Below, piece after piece: positions 1-8,013 of a DNA stretch of 19,964 nt (within the stretch, counting starts at the first letter, position 1; each line of letters opens with the position of its first letter). The notes below the pieces were generated by a model. It was not told where the DNA came from and made no database searches. It saw nothing but the letters and a program-made list of their open reading frames with translations. The stretch lies in the NCBI GenBank assembly GCA_902780985.1, contig CACZHN010000017.1:1-19964 (forward strand), in the 5' to 3' direction. This DNA comes from an uncultured Lachnospiraceae bacterium (GTDB lineage Bacteria; Bacillota_A; Clostridia; Lachnospirales; Lachnospiraceae). Position numbers and translations under genes: made by a program.

Positions 1-2
1 AA

Positions 3-170
3 CTCAGCAGACTCGCTGAAGATTTCACAGAAGAATGCGGTACGAACATAAGTTTATCCCTGTCCATGGGAACCGATGCTCCGGATGAGGACGAAGATGA
101 AGAAGATGAAGAAATTGCCGAATCCGTCGTATTTGCAAAAAAGGGATATTACGACGAGTTTTTCGAATAA
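3..170 (+). CDS. 3' end of an unidentified protein with a very acidic tail (partial)
   Basis: The frame is open from the left edge of the window and stops with TAA at 168-170, giving about 55 C-terminal residues. It has no start codon inside the window, so only the tail of the gene is visible. The tail holds a run of about ten Asp/Glu residues (encoded near 88-117) and ends in an aromatic, acidic stretch, YYDEFFE. The next gene begins 16 nt downstream behind a good ribosome binding site, which is ordinary operon spacing and supports this being the true 3' end. I do not recognise the family. Confidence 0.6.
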   Translation, partial: LSRLAEDFTEECGTNISLSLSMGTDAPDEDEDEEDEEIAESVVFAKKGYYDEFFE

Positions 171-186
171 GGTTCCGGAGGGTAAG

Positions 187-1005
187 ATGAAAAGAAATGT
201 AAGAAAAGTCGGTTTTATTCTTATTAAGACCGCTTTATCTGTTATGCTTCTTACCGGCTGCGGAAAAGCGGAAACCGTAACAACAGAGGTTACCGCGGCG
301 GCAGGACCTGAGGACTTTACCGAAGACATCACGGAATCATCGTTAATAACCAATGATACTCTTTTTATCAATGTAGATAAGTTCATGAATTTTTATAACC
401 TGACCGAAAAAGATGTACCTCGTGAGTATGTTCAGGATTATATATGGTCAAACAGGATCAGTGCCGATGAAGTATTGGACGGAAAAGTCGATTTCGGAAA
501 CAAGGTACAGAGCGACTATATCCTTAACAATGACTGCTTTAAATATGTCTCTACAAATTTTTACGGAGCAGAAAGCAGCCTTCCCATATCAGTATATATG
601 GACAATGCAACTATGATAAAGATCGAATTCGCTTATGCTGACGGAGAACTTGAAGCAACTCAGACCGCCATTATCGATCTTAAAAATCAGATGATATATT
701 ACGATAGATTTGGTATTGATACTTTAGAAGATGCGGATTTGTCAGCACCTCTGAGCGAAGAACAGGTTGCAGCCATTCGCGAGGAACTGCCTCAGCATAT
801 AACGGAATTTGCCGCTGACGGAGAATGGAAAGACTCTATGGACTACAGTGTATTTTTTGAAATGCGGGATGATAAATACGAAAGAAAATTTATAGCCGCA
901 TACGGCTGTGAGAGTCCTAAAATTCCCGGATTTGAAGAATACTGGAAGAACTTATATAAAACCAGCTTTCTTGAGAACTGGCGTCTCAGGGATGAGGTTG
1001 AATAA
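187..1005 (+). CDS. Putative secreted lipoprotein, function unknown
   Basis: This encodes a protein of 272 residues. I chose the ATG at 187 rather than the in-frame ATG at 76, because it has GGAGGG just upstream (177-182) and starts a lipoprotein signal peptide: basic MKRNVRK, a hydrophobic stretch, then the lipobox LLTGC. The 76 start would run far into the preceding gene. After the lipidated Cys comes a Thr/Glu/Ala-rich linker of about 25 residues and then a soluble domain with many aromatic and acidic residues. No family motif is recognisable. The mature protein should be anchored to the outer face of the membrane. The KptA gene follows after 12 nt, so the two are probably co-transcribed. 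The signal peptide call is firm and the function is unknown. Confidence 0.8.
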   Translation: MKRNVRKVGFILIKTALSVMLLTGCGKAETVTTEVTAAAGPEDFTEDITESSLITNDTLFINVDKFMNFYNLTEKDVPREYVQDYIWSNRISADEVLDGKVDFGNKVQSDYILNNDCFKYVSTNFYGAESSLPISVYMDNATMIKIEFAYADGELEATQTAIIDLKNQMIYYDRFGIDTLEDADLSAPLSEEQVAAIREELPQHITEFAADGEWKDSMDYSVFFEMRDDKYERKFIAAYGCESPKIPGFEEYWKNLYKTSFLENWRLRDEVE

Positions 1006-1017
1006 ACGGGTGATATA

Positions 1018-1569
1018 ATGAATTTAAAAGAAACAAGTAAATATATGAGTCTCATATTGAGACATAAGCCGGAGACCATCGGTATAAAACTGGATGAACA
1101 CGGGTGGGCAAAGGTAGACGAACTGATAGCCGGAATCTCCAAAACTCATACCATGAATATGCAGATTTTGGAAGAAATAGTATCTACCGACGAAAAGCAG
1201 AGATATTCATTTAATGACGATAAGACCCTGATAAGAGCCAATCAGGGTCATTCCGTACAGGTGGATGTGGAACTTAAAGAGCTTGAACCTCCGGAAAATT
1301 TATGGCACGGAACAGGGGAGAAGTTCGTGGCTTCCATAGATTCATCAGGGCTTATTCCGAAAAGCCGTTTGTATGTTCATCTGTCAAAAGATAAGGAAAC
1401 AGCTGCTGTAGTCGGTGCGCGACACGGAAAACCTGTTTTATATAAGGTTCTTTCCGGTAAAATGTATAAGGACGGATATAAATTTTATCTGTCCGAAAAC
1501 AAAGTATGGCTCACTAAAGAAGTACCTCTTAAATATTTAGATAAAGTAACCGAAAATAATCGATCATAA
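1018..1569 (+). CDS. kptA: RNA 2'-phosphotransferase, KptA/Tpt1 family
   Basis: The 183-residue protein matches the Tpt1/KptA family in length and motifs. These enzymes transfer an internal RNA 2'-phosphate to NAD+, releasing nicotinamide and ADP-ribose 1'',2''-cyclic phosphate. Visible motifs, in order, are LRH (Arg15-His16), RANQGHS (73-79), LWHGT (95-99), YVHLS (119-123), RHGKPVL (135-141) and NKVWLT (161-166). Arg15, His16, Arg73 and Arg135 fit the Arg-His-Arg-Arg catalytic set of the family. The N-terminal part forms the winged-helix RNA-binding lobe and the C-terminal part the ADP-ribosyltransferase-like lobe. In eukaryotes it completes tRNA splicing. Bacteria lack that pathway, so the physiological substrate here is unknown. 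It sits between a lipoprotein and a serine hydrolase, which gives no functional clue. Confidence 0.93.
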   Translation: MNLKETSKYMSLILRHKPETIGIKLDEHGWAKVDELIAGISKTHTMNMQILEEIVSTDEKQRYSFNDDKTLIRANQGHSVQVDVELKELEPPENLWHGTGEKFVASIDSSGLIPKSRLYVHLSKDKETAAVVGARHGKPVLYKVLSGKMYKDGYKFYLSENKVWLTKEVPLKYLDKVTENNRS

Positions 1570-1581
1570 AGGTGGGGAGAC

Positions 1582-2712
1582 ATGAAAGAATTAAACGAAG
1601 AAAGATTAACAGTCTTTCTTGATTCATTACTTGAGAAGGGAATACCTTCCGTTGACTGTATAGTTTACGAGGATCATAAGCAGATATATCGTCATATGAA
1701 CGGTACTGTAGATATGGGGAAAACCGTGAAAGTTCAGCCGGATCAGAGATATCTTATGTTTTCCATGACAAAGGTACAGACTATGACTGCCGTGATGCAG
1801 CTTATAGAGCAGGAGAAGATATCTATGGATGATGAAGTCGGAAAGTACCTTCCGGCATATAATAAGCTGATGGTAAATGACGAAGAAGGCCTGAGAGAAT
1901 TAGAAGAGCCTTTGAAGATATGGCATCTTTTATCCATGCAGTCGGGACTCGACTATATACTCACAAGACCGGGAATTTTACGAGTAATAGAAGAAAAAGG
2001 TCCGGCCGCAACCACGCGTGAGATAGTTGATTCTTTCACGGAAGATCCGTTGGTATTCGTTCCGGGAACACATTTCCGCTATAGTCTCAGTCATGATGTA
2101 GTGGCAGCCATCATCGAAGTTGTAACCGGTATGAGCTTCGGTGAGTATTTAAGAAATAATGTCTGGGAACCTCTCGGTTTTAAGGATACCTTCTTTGCAA
2201 AGCCGGATAATACAGGACTTGAGCGTCTGGCACAGCAGTATATCGGCACAGACAACGGTATAATTCCGATGGAACAGACCTGCAATTATCAGTTTACCGA
2301 AAATTACGAAAGCGGAGGTGCGGGACTTGTAAGCTGCACCGAGGATTACGCAAAACTGGCTGATACAATAGCCTGCGGCGGAGAATCTTCCGACGGTGTA
2401 AGAATATTGAAACCCGAAACCATAGATATCATAAAGACAAATCTCTTATGTGATGAGGGAATTAAAGATATTGCCACAACCATGGGGCGTAAGGGATACG
2501 GTTACGGATGCGGTATGCAGGTATTCATGCATCCGGAACTTGTAGGTTCAACTGCTCCTGCAGGTATCTTCGGATGGGACGGAGCTGCGGGAAGCTGCAT
2601 TCAGATGGATACGGTATCAAAGAGAAGTATAGTTTATACCCAGCATGTAAGAAACTGCGGTATGGCTTATGATACGATCCATCCGACATTAAGAGATATA
2701 GTATTCGGATAA
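1582..2712 (+). CDS. Serine hydrolase, beta-lactamase class C / EstB-like family
   Basis: A 376-residue protein with the penicillin-binding/beta-lactamase fold. The SxxK nucleophile motif is SMTK at 61-64. A YSLSHD stretch starting at Tyr167 supplies the second-motif Tyr, without the Asn of a classical YxN. A GGAGLVS segment is at 245-251. GWDGAAGS at 331-338 stands at the place of the third motif (HxG/KTG in lactamases). This pattern is closer to EstB-type esterases and related peptidases than to true AmpC beta-lactamases. There is no signal peptide, so the enzyme should be cytoplasmic, which also argues against a resistance role. The start is supported by GGTGGGGA just upstream, and the gene lies 12 nt after kptA. 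The substrate cannot be told from sequence. Confidence 0.88.
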   Translation: MKELNEERLTVFLDSLLEKGIPSVDCIVYEDHKQIYRHMNGTVDMGKTVKVQPDQRYLMFSMTKVQTMTAVMQLIEQEKISMDDEVGKYLPAYNKLMVNDEEGLRELEEPLKIWHLLSMQSGLDYILTRPGILRVIEEKGPAATTREIVDSFTEDPLVFVPGTHFRYSLSHDVVAAIIEVVTGMSFGEYLRNNVWEPLGFKDTFFAKPDNTGLERLAQQYIGTDNGIIPMEQTCNYQFTENYESGGAGLVSCTEDYAKLADTIACGGESSDGVRILKPETIDIIKTNLLCDEGIKDIATTMGRKGYGYGCGMQVFMHPELVGSTAPAGIFGWDGAAGSCIQMDTVSKRSIVYTQHVRNCGMAYDTIHPTLRDIVFG

Positions 2713-2737
2713 TATAAACAATTCAAAGGGGTGTAGT

Positions 2738-3712
2738 ATGGAAGTCAATCAGATTTATAACAGCGGATTAAAAGAGAATATAGTAAATGCCGCAATCGGC
2801 GTACTTGTGAATAACAATCTTATCACTCAGGAAGATTTTAAAGGCCTGGGAGTTCATTTCGGATATATGTTTTCAAAGGACAATGACCAGATTGAAGCAT
2901 TATTCAAAATAAACTTTCCGGACAAGGGTTTCTTCTTTGCGGTTCAGGAAGGAAAGCTCATGATGGTAAATATAAACGATCAGATGTACGAACAGACTAT
3001 CGATTATATGAAAGCCAATCATCCATGTATTCTTAACGACGAGCTGCCTGAAACCGAAAATCAGAAGCATCGACGTATAAAGAATAACGAATATGTAAAG
3101 AGTCTTGAGATTTCAACTGCCGATAAGCTTATCAGCAGATGGGATGATGATAAGATCACCGTAAGAGATAAAGAGTCCGTATGTAAAAGAGCTATGGCTT
3201 GCTTCTTTATGATCCAGGTTGCATGTGATATCGGAAACGGAGCTTATGATGAAAGCATAGAATACTTCAAACCTATCGTTGAAAAGTTCGGTCTTACAGA
3301 TCAGCTTAATTCAAAAGAACAGCGACTTTGGGACGGAACCTATGAGATGCAGGATGCAATTGATATGGACTGGGCATATGAAGCTTACTGGTCACTTTGC
3401 TGGTGTCTTGGTCTTGTAGACGATATAAAAGATGCTGAAGAAGTATGCGACTGCGAAGCCGCCATCAATTTTATCAAGTCCTGCGAATCGGTACAGGAAT
3501 TTACAGATAAATGTACTCTTAGAAGCAAGGCTGAGATCCTTGATATGCTTGACCTTTATTACAGATATTCCTGGGCAATAAACGATTCAAAGGTAAATCC
3601 GAACACATCCATAGGAGACCTGGATCCGTCGGTAGTAATCGAGCGTAGACGCGGTCTTGAATGGATCATATCCGATATCGATGACTGGTATGACATAGAT
3701 ATGCCTGCATAA
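2738..3712 (+). CDS. DUF4272-like domain protein
   Basis: This is a 324-residue soluble protein with no signal peptide or membrane segment. The C-terminal two thirds resemble DUF4272 proteins: a region rich in Trp and Ala (WAYEAYWSLCWCLGLVDDI), then LRSKAEILDMLDLYYRYSWA, then a closing ERRRGLEWIISDIDDWYDI motif near residues 302-320. The N-terminal ~110 residues look like a separate small domain. The start has AAAGGGGTG upstream. No biochemical function is established for DUF4272. Such proteins often occur in scattered clusters of single-domain proteins of unknown function, sometimes near toxin-immunity loci, but nothing here shows that role. The MerR gene follows after 4 nt. Confidence 0.7.
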   Translation: MEVNQIYNSGLKENIVNAAIGVLVNNNLITQEDFKGLGVHFGYMFSKDNDQIEALFKINFPDKGFFFAVQEGKLMMVNINDQMYEQTIDYMKANHPCILNDELPETENQKHRRIKNNEYVKSLEISTADKLISRWDDDKITVRDKESVCKRAMACFFMIQVACDIGNGAYDESIEYFKPIVEKFGLTDQLNSKEQRLWDGTYEMQDAIDMDWAYEAYWSLCWCLGLVDDIKDAEEVCDCEAAINFIKSCESVQEFTDKCTLRSKAEILDMLDLYYRYSWAINDSKVNPNTSIGDLDPSVVIERRRGLEWIISDIDDWYDIDMPA

Positions 3713-3716
3713 GCCT

Positions 3717-4451
3717 ATGATGACAGTACACGAAGTAAGTAAAATTGCAGGTGTAAGTATAAGAACTTTGCAATACTATGACAAAATAGGACTTCTGCAT
3801 CCCTCGGGATATACGGATGCGGGATACAGATTATACGACGTCGGCGATCTCGAGCGTTTACAGCATATACTGCTTTTCAAAGAGCTTGAGTTTTCGCTGA
3901 ATGATATTAAAGAGATCATAAACAGTCCCGATTTTGATAAAGATAAAGCCCTGGAGCAACAGATTGAACTGCTCAAGCTTAAGAAAGAGTATATCGATAA
4001 TCTTTTAAACTTTGCCATCGGGCTTAAAACTATAGGTATAGATCATATGGATTTTAAAGCATTCGACAGAAGCAAACTTGATGAATATGCCAAACAGGCT
4101 AAGCTTCTCTATGGCAATACGCCGGAATATAAAGAGCTTGAGGAAAAGCAGAAGACGAGATCAGAAGAATCAGAGAATCTTCTCATGGACCGATTTATGC
4201 TTATCTTTAAAGAAGCCGGAAAGATAAAGGATTCCGATCCTTCTTCTCCTGAAGCTCAGGAAACCGTTAAGAAGATACAGGATTTCATAACGGAAAACAT
4301 GTATAACTGTACCAATGAGATTCTCAGCGGTCTGGGTAAAATGTATTCCGCCGGCGGTGAGTTTACAAAGAATATCGATACCTACGGCGGTGAAGGAACC
4401 GCTGTATTTCTTGATAAAGCTATACAGATATATTGTGGCAATGAGGAATGA
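3717..4451 (+). CDS. MerR-family regulator with TipAS-type ligand-binding domain
   Basis: The protein has 244 residues. Residues 1-70 form a classical MerR winged helix (VHEVSKIAGVSIRTLQYYDK, then GYRLYDVGDLERLQ). Residues about 76-105 form the dimerising coiled coil. Residues about 125-243 match the TipAS antibiotic-recognition domain, with a TPEYKE segment, SSPEAQETVKKIQDFI, a GKMY segment and the final AIQIYC. Regulators of this type (TipAL, Mta, SkgA) bind bulky drugs or peptides and activate efflux or resistance genes by twisting the promoter DNA. The start is ATG 3717, or ATG 3720 three bases on; no clear ribosome binding site decides between them. A MATE exporter gene begins 42 nt downstream and is the obvious regulatory target. 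Confidence 0.93.
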   Translation: MMTVHEVSKIAGVSIRTLQYYDKIGLLHPSGYTDAGYRLYDVGDLERLQHILLFKELEFSLNDIKEIINSPDFDKDKALEQQIELLKLKKEYIDNLLNFAIGLKTIGIDHMDFKAFDRSKLDEYAKQAKLLYGNTPEYKELEEKQKTRSEESENLLMDRFMLIFKEAGKIKDSDPSSPEAQETVKKIQDFITENMYNCTNEILSGLGKMYSAGGEFTKNIDTYGGEGTAVFLDKAIQIYCGNEE

Positions 4452-4493
4452 TCAGATGTATAACATATTGGTTTTGTAAACGGTAATGATATT

Positions 4494-5828
4494 ATGGAGA
4501 GAGAACTATTTGAAAACATGCCTATCAAAAAGGCATATCTAAAACTTTCATTACCTGTAGTTTTAGCCATGGTCCTAAGTGTTGTATACAACATGGTGGA
4601 CACATGGTTTATCTCTTTGACGAAAGACACCGACCTTGTGGCCGGTGTTTCCATATGCGCACCTATTTTTATCCTTTCAATAGCTATGGGCGATATCTTC
4701 GGACTGGGAGGAAGCTCCCTTATATCCCGATTACTCGGTAAGAAGGAAGACGAAGAGGCAGGAGCCGTATCCGCATTCTGTATGTATTCTGCATTTGCGC
4801 TGGGTATCGTCTTCATGCTCATAATGCTGCTTTTCAAAGATCCGATACTGAATCTCCTGGGAGCAAATGAATTATCCTACAAACACGCATCTGATTACTT
4901 CATATGGATTGCTCTCGGAACACCGTTCATCATATTCTCGATGATCCCGAATAACCAGCTTAGAACAGAGGGGCTGGCTTCTTACGGAATGTGGGGAGCA
5001 GTAGCAGGTTCGGTGGCAAATATGCTGCTGGATCCGCTTTTTATCTTTACATTTAAGATGGGAGCTGCAGGAGCAGCCCTTGCAACATCTCTCAGCAATG
5101 TACTTTCATGTACTATTTATGTCATTATTATCCGTAAGAAATGCAGGGTCATCACTCTGGACTTCAGGAAAGCCCTGTCAATCGGCCGTAATTATACGGA
5201 AGTCCTGAGGATAGGAATCCCGGCCTCCGTAACAAATATCATGAACAGTCTCAGTATGATGCTTACAAACCGTGCTCTTGAAAACTACGGTAACGAGAGC
5301 ATAGCAGCCATGGGAATCGCTATGAAGATCAATATGATCTGTATGATGACTCTCGTAGGTTTTGCCTTCGGCGGACAACCGCTTTTCGGCTACAGCTTCG
5401 GTAAAAAAGATCATGACAGATTTAAGAGTACGCTTAAATTTGCTTATATCTTTGAAGCCGTACTCGGTGCCTGCTTTGCCGTAATCCTGTTTGTTTCGTC
5501 GCATTTCCTTATGGATTTCTTTATGGATGATGTGACGGTCATAGAACTGGGAACAAAAATGATCCGGTTCATGCAGATAAGTTCAGTGCTTCTCGGAATC
5601 ACTCTTGTCACAACCTGTGTATGCCAGGCCGTTGGAAATGCACTGGGTTCCCTGATCTTATCTCTGTCACGACAGGGTATCGTATTCTTTATAGCAATTT
5701 CGATACTTCCGAAATTATTCGGATTTAACGGTGTTTTGCTTTCTCAGCCTGTATCTGATTTAATAACTGATATAATTGCAATAGCATTGCTGTTTACAAT
5801 GTGGTATAGTATTTCAGATACTGTATGA
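4494..5828 (+). CDS. MATE-family multidrug/Na+ (or H+) antiporter
   Basis: A 444-residue polytopic membrane protein with about twelve hydrophobic segments in two pseudo-repeats, typical of MATE exporters in length and pattern. The N-terminus (MPIKKAYLKLSLPVVLAMVL, then VYNMVDTWFIS) is the characteristic family opening. A second-half repeat (RIGIPASVTNIMNSLSMMLTN, residues 239-259) mirrors it, followed by a GGQPLFGYSFG segment. MATE proteins export cationic and other toxic compounds using ion gradients. The adjacent MerR/TipAS gene suggests drug-inducible expression. The ATG at 4494 lacks a strong Shine-Dalgarno sequence; an in-frame ATG at 4518 is an alternative, but residues before it resemble the usual family N-terminus. 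Its stop overlaps the region just before the acyltransferase start, implying translational coupling. Confidence 0.93.
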   Translation: MERELFENMPIKKAYLKLSLPVVLAMVLSVVYNMVDTWFISLTKDTDLVAGVSICAPIFILSIAMGDIFGLGGSSLISRLLGKKEDEEAGAVSAFCMYSAFALGIVFMLIMLLFKDPILNLLGANELSYKHASDYFIWIALGTPFIIFSMIPNNQLRTEGLASYGMWGAVAGSVANMLLDPLFIFTFKMGAAGAALATSLSNVLSCTIYVIIIRKKCRVITLDFRKALSIGRNYTEVLRIGIPASVTNIMNSLSMMLTNRALENYGNESIAAMGIAMKINMICMMTLVGFAFGGQPLFGYSFGKKDHDRFKSTLKFAYIFEAVLGACFAVILFVSSHFLMDFFMDDVTVIELGTKMIRFMQISSVLLGITLVTTCVCQAVGNALGSLILSLSRQGIVFFIAISILPKLFGFNGVLLSQPVSDLITDIIAIALLFTMWYSISDTV

Positions 5829-5845
5829 AAGGAAGTAGTTTATTA

Positions 5846-6613
5846 ATGAACGAATCATTTGATATTGAACGCTCTAAATTAAATGCTCTTATTAAAGAAT
5901 ACGGTGGAGTTGATAGCTACACGACCACACAGGCAACAACACTTTTTGCACAGATTTTTAAAACGGTAAGCACTCTGGGAATCAATCCGGAGAACAGAGC
6001 CGAGCTTTTCGAAGGTCTGAAGAAGATCTTCAATATAAAATATATAAACATGAAGGATTTCGAGAACGGAAAGTATGTTTTTGTTCCGAATCATGTAAGC
6101 GAGTTTGATGGTTTATTATACGGTATTTTAGTCCCACACATGCTTGTAGTCGCAAAGACAGACTGGATCCAGAATCCCCATCTCAACGACTTTGTAGATA
6201 AGCTTTTCTCAGTAGTGGGTCTTGTAAGACACGATAACTCAAGCGGTATCAGCGTATTAAAGAAATGCGTTGAACACTTAAAGTCATTAGATAACGGTGC
6301 TGTAACCATATTCGTTCAGCAGACAATAGCAGATATAGATATGACAACAGCAGAAGATATATCATCCGGTGCATGCTTCATCGCTAAAAATGCCGATGCC
6401 AAGATAATTCCTGTATATTTCGAGCAGGTATCTATCGAGCATCCGACAAGAGTCGTATTCGGAGAGCCTATCGACTGCATGAACAAGAAGGAATTCGGCA
6501 GCGAATGGATGAAACGTGAGCTTGAACTCAGAGATTCTTTATCCGATCCGAGTGCAAGACCTCCTATGTTATGCGAAAAGCACAGAAAGCCGATCAGCGA
6601 ACGAGATTTCTGA
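5846..6613 (+). CDS. PlsC-like glycerophosphate/phospholipid acyltransferase
   Basis: The protein has 255 residues from ATG 5846, chosen because GGAAG at 5831-5835 lies ten bases upstream. The in-frame ATG at 5825 would overlap the MATE stop and has no such site. The LPLAT/PlsC fold is shown by the NHVSEFD motif (82-88, the NHx4D catalytic motif), a FVQQTIAD segment (156-163) at the place of the usual FPEGTRS substrate-binding motif, SGACFIA (174-180) and IIPVYF (187-192). The conserved Glu of FPEGT is replaced by Gln, so substrate preference may be unusual. There is no clear membrane helix. It is probably a cytoplasmic or membrane-associated enzyme that transfers an acyl chain to a glycerophosphate-like acceptor. 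The next gene starts two bases after its stop. Confidence 0.8.
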   Translation: MNESFDIERSKLNALIKEYGGVDSYTTTQATTLFAQIFKTVSTLGINPENRAELFEGLKKIFNIKYINMKDFENGKYVFVPNHVSEFDGLLYGILVPHMLVVAKTDWIQNPHLNDFVDKLFSVVGLVRHDNSSGISVLKKCVEHLKSLDNGAVTIFVQQTIADIDMTTAEDISSGACFIAKNADAKIIPVYFEQVSIEHPTRVVFGEPIDCMNKKEFGSEWMKRELELRDSLSDPSARPPMLCEKHRKPISERDF

Positions 6614-6615
6614 TA

Positions 6616-7167
6616 ATGAGAAAACTGATATTAACAATTGCATTTGCTGTGATGCTGTGTTTATCCGGCTGTGGGAAAACGCAGGATACCGAACCGGCTG
6701 CACCTGTATCGGAGTACAGTACCATAGAGCTGTCAGGCGAGAAACATCTGATATCAGATCCGAATTCAAAGTATGAATACGAGATAGACAGTTCGTTCAA
6801 AGCAACAGAATCCCATGCTGCGGAAGTAAGTGTATTATCGGTATATGCTCCGGATAAGGATGCTTGGAACGAAAGCGATCTGCCGAGAGTATATCTGCTG
6901 AGTGACGAATGGATATCCTACGCAATAGAAGAGTTTAAGGAAAAGGGTACTTTCGAAAATGCTATCGAAGCCGAATCAGCAGACGGTACGGGTTATGTCT
7001 TCAAAGCCACGATAGAGTATTACGGGGATATGATCTACTTATACTGCATTGAGAAAGATAATCTGTGTTTCTGTATGAATTATCCGAAAGATTATGTGGG
7101 AACAGAAAAGGAAACCGTTCTGAAAAAGGTATTGGATGATGCTGTTTTACGTGAGAACGATAAATAA
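6616..7167 (+). CDS. Small secreted lipoprotein, function unknown
   Basis: This is a 183-residue protein. The start at ATG 6616 gives a clean lipoprotein signal peptide (MRKLILTIAFAVMLCLSGC) with the lipobox LSGC; upstream in-frame starts would add a basic stretch and overlap the acyltransferase gene. After the Cys come a short Thr/Glu/Pro/Ala linker and a soluble domain. That domain is similar in size and character to small surface lipoproteins that carry one alpha/beta domain of unknown role. It lies two bases after the acyltransferase stop, so it should be the last gene of the MATE transcript. A strong intrinsic terminator starts 20 nt after its stop. I do not recognise the domain. Confidence 0.75.
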   Translation: MRKLILTIAFAVMLCLSGCGKTQDTEPAAPVSEYSTIELSGEKHLISDPNSKYEYEIDSSFKATESHAAEVSVLSVYAPDKDAWNESDLPRVYLLSDEWISYAIEEFKEKGTFENAIEAESADGTGYVFKATIEYYGDMIYLYCIEKDNLCFCMNYPKDYVGTEKETVLKKVLDDAVLRENDK

Positions 7168-7187
7168 TATTAAAATATGATAAATAT

Positions 7188-7208
7188 GCCGCCTTCAGGC
7201 GGCTTTTT
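7188..7208 (+). terminator. Intrinsic terminator after the second lipoprotein gene
   Basis: A perfect 6-bp GC-only stem, GCCGCC (7188-7193) and GGCGGC (7198-7203) with a TTCA tetraloop, is followed directly by TTTTT (7204-7208). This is a textbook rho-independent terminator and separates the left transcription unit from the genes beginning at 7260. Confidence 0.9.
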
Positions 7209-7259
7209 ATGTTAAAATATAAGAGTTTTACGGAGTTTTTCATAGCGGAAAGGAGTACA

Positions 7260-8013
7260 ATGAGTCACATATTATCTTCAGCACATGTACATACAACATT
7301 TTGTGACGGGAAATCATCGGCTTGGGATATGGCAAAAGCCGCACTGGATAAAGGCTTTGTCTCTCTCGGATTTACTTCACATGCACCTCAGACCTTTGAT
7401 CCGGCTCACTGTATAGATCCGGCCCGTGAAGAAGATTATAAAGCCGAGATACGTAAAGTGCAGCTTGAGTATGCAGACAGGATGGCTGTCTATCTCGGAA
7501 TAGAAAAGGATCTTTACAGCTGTGCCGATCCTTCGGATTATGATTATTTTATAGCTTCGGTACATTACTTTGAAACTCCCGACGGATACAGCGGAGTAGA
7601 CGCACCTAAAGAGATTATGAGAAAATATGTAGACGAGTACTGTGAAGGTAACGGACTCATTATGGCGGAAAGATATTTTTCTCTGTCATCTCTATGATGA
7701 AGAATCCTCAGAATACCGCAATACAGCTCTCGATGCGCTTCGTGCCATGAGAGAGACCGATGCATTTCTGGAAGTAAATACAGGCGGTATGGCACGCGGA
7801 TATATGACAGATCCATATCCCTCGGCATTTATCCTTAAAGAATGGAAAGCCTGGGGCGGAGAAGTCATCATAAATTCCGACTGCCATTATGCAGGTCTTA
7901 TAGATGCAGGCTTTGACGACGCAGAAAAACTACTTATTTCACTCGGCTATGACCATGTGGTACGTCTTAGCCCGGAAACCGAAAACTATATGTGGGAGAG
8001 AATAAAACTATGA
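7260..8013 (+). pseudogene. hisK: Histidinol-phosphatase (PHP family, HisK/HisJ type), frameshifted and internally deleted
   Basis: Two frames together encode one PHP-type histidinol-phosphate phosphatase, the penultimate step of histidine synthesis. The first (7260 to stop at 7695-7697) has AGGAG at 7251-7255. It carries the metal ligands AHVHTTFCDGK (residues 8-18), a TSHAP segment, GIEKD and SVHYF, then reads GLIMAERYF before going out of frame. The second frame, entered near 7660-7680 and stopping at 8011-8013, continues with YDEESSEYRNTALDAL, EVNTG, DPYPSAFIL and the metal-binding NSDCH. Family members have roughly 20-30 residues, including a GHFDL-like metal-site motif, between these two parts; here that stretch is missing. 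A frameshift plus a deletion of several tens of bases is therefore likely, and the enzyme should be inactive. An assembly error is possible. Confidence 0.75.

Noticed and set aside
85..120. GA-rich repeat as a tandem repeat element
   Set aside because: It is the coding sequence of the acidic tail (GAA/GAT/GAC codons) and not an independent repeat.
76..186. N-terminal extension of the first lipoprotein from ATG 76
   Set aside because: It overlaps the preceding gene's 3' end in another frame, has no ribosome binding site, and would bury the signal peptide; ATG 187 is better.
843..1142. Minus-strand frame across the lipoprotein-kptA junction
   Set aside because: It overlaps two well supported genes and has no family features.
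1582..2712. Serine hydrolase as an antibiotic-resistance beta-lactamase
   Set aside because: There is no signal peptide, no YxN asparagine and no KTG; it fits the EstB-like group instead.
6516..6776. Alternative plus-strand frame at the acyltransferase-lipoprotein junction
   Set aside because: It overlaps both genes in another frame and lacks any start signal or known motif.
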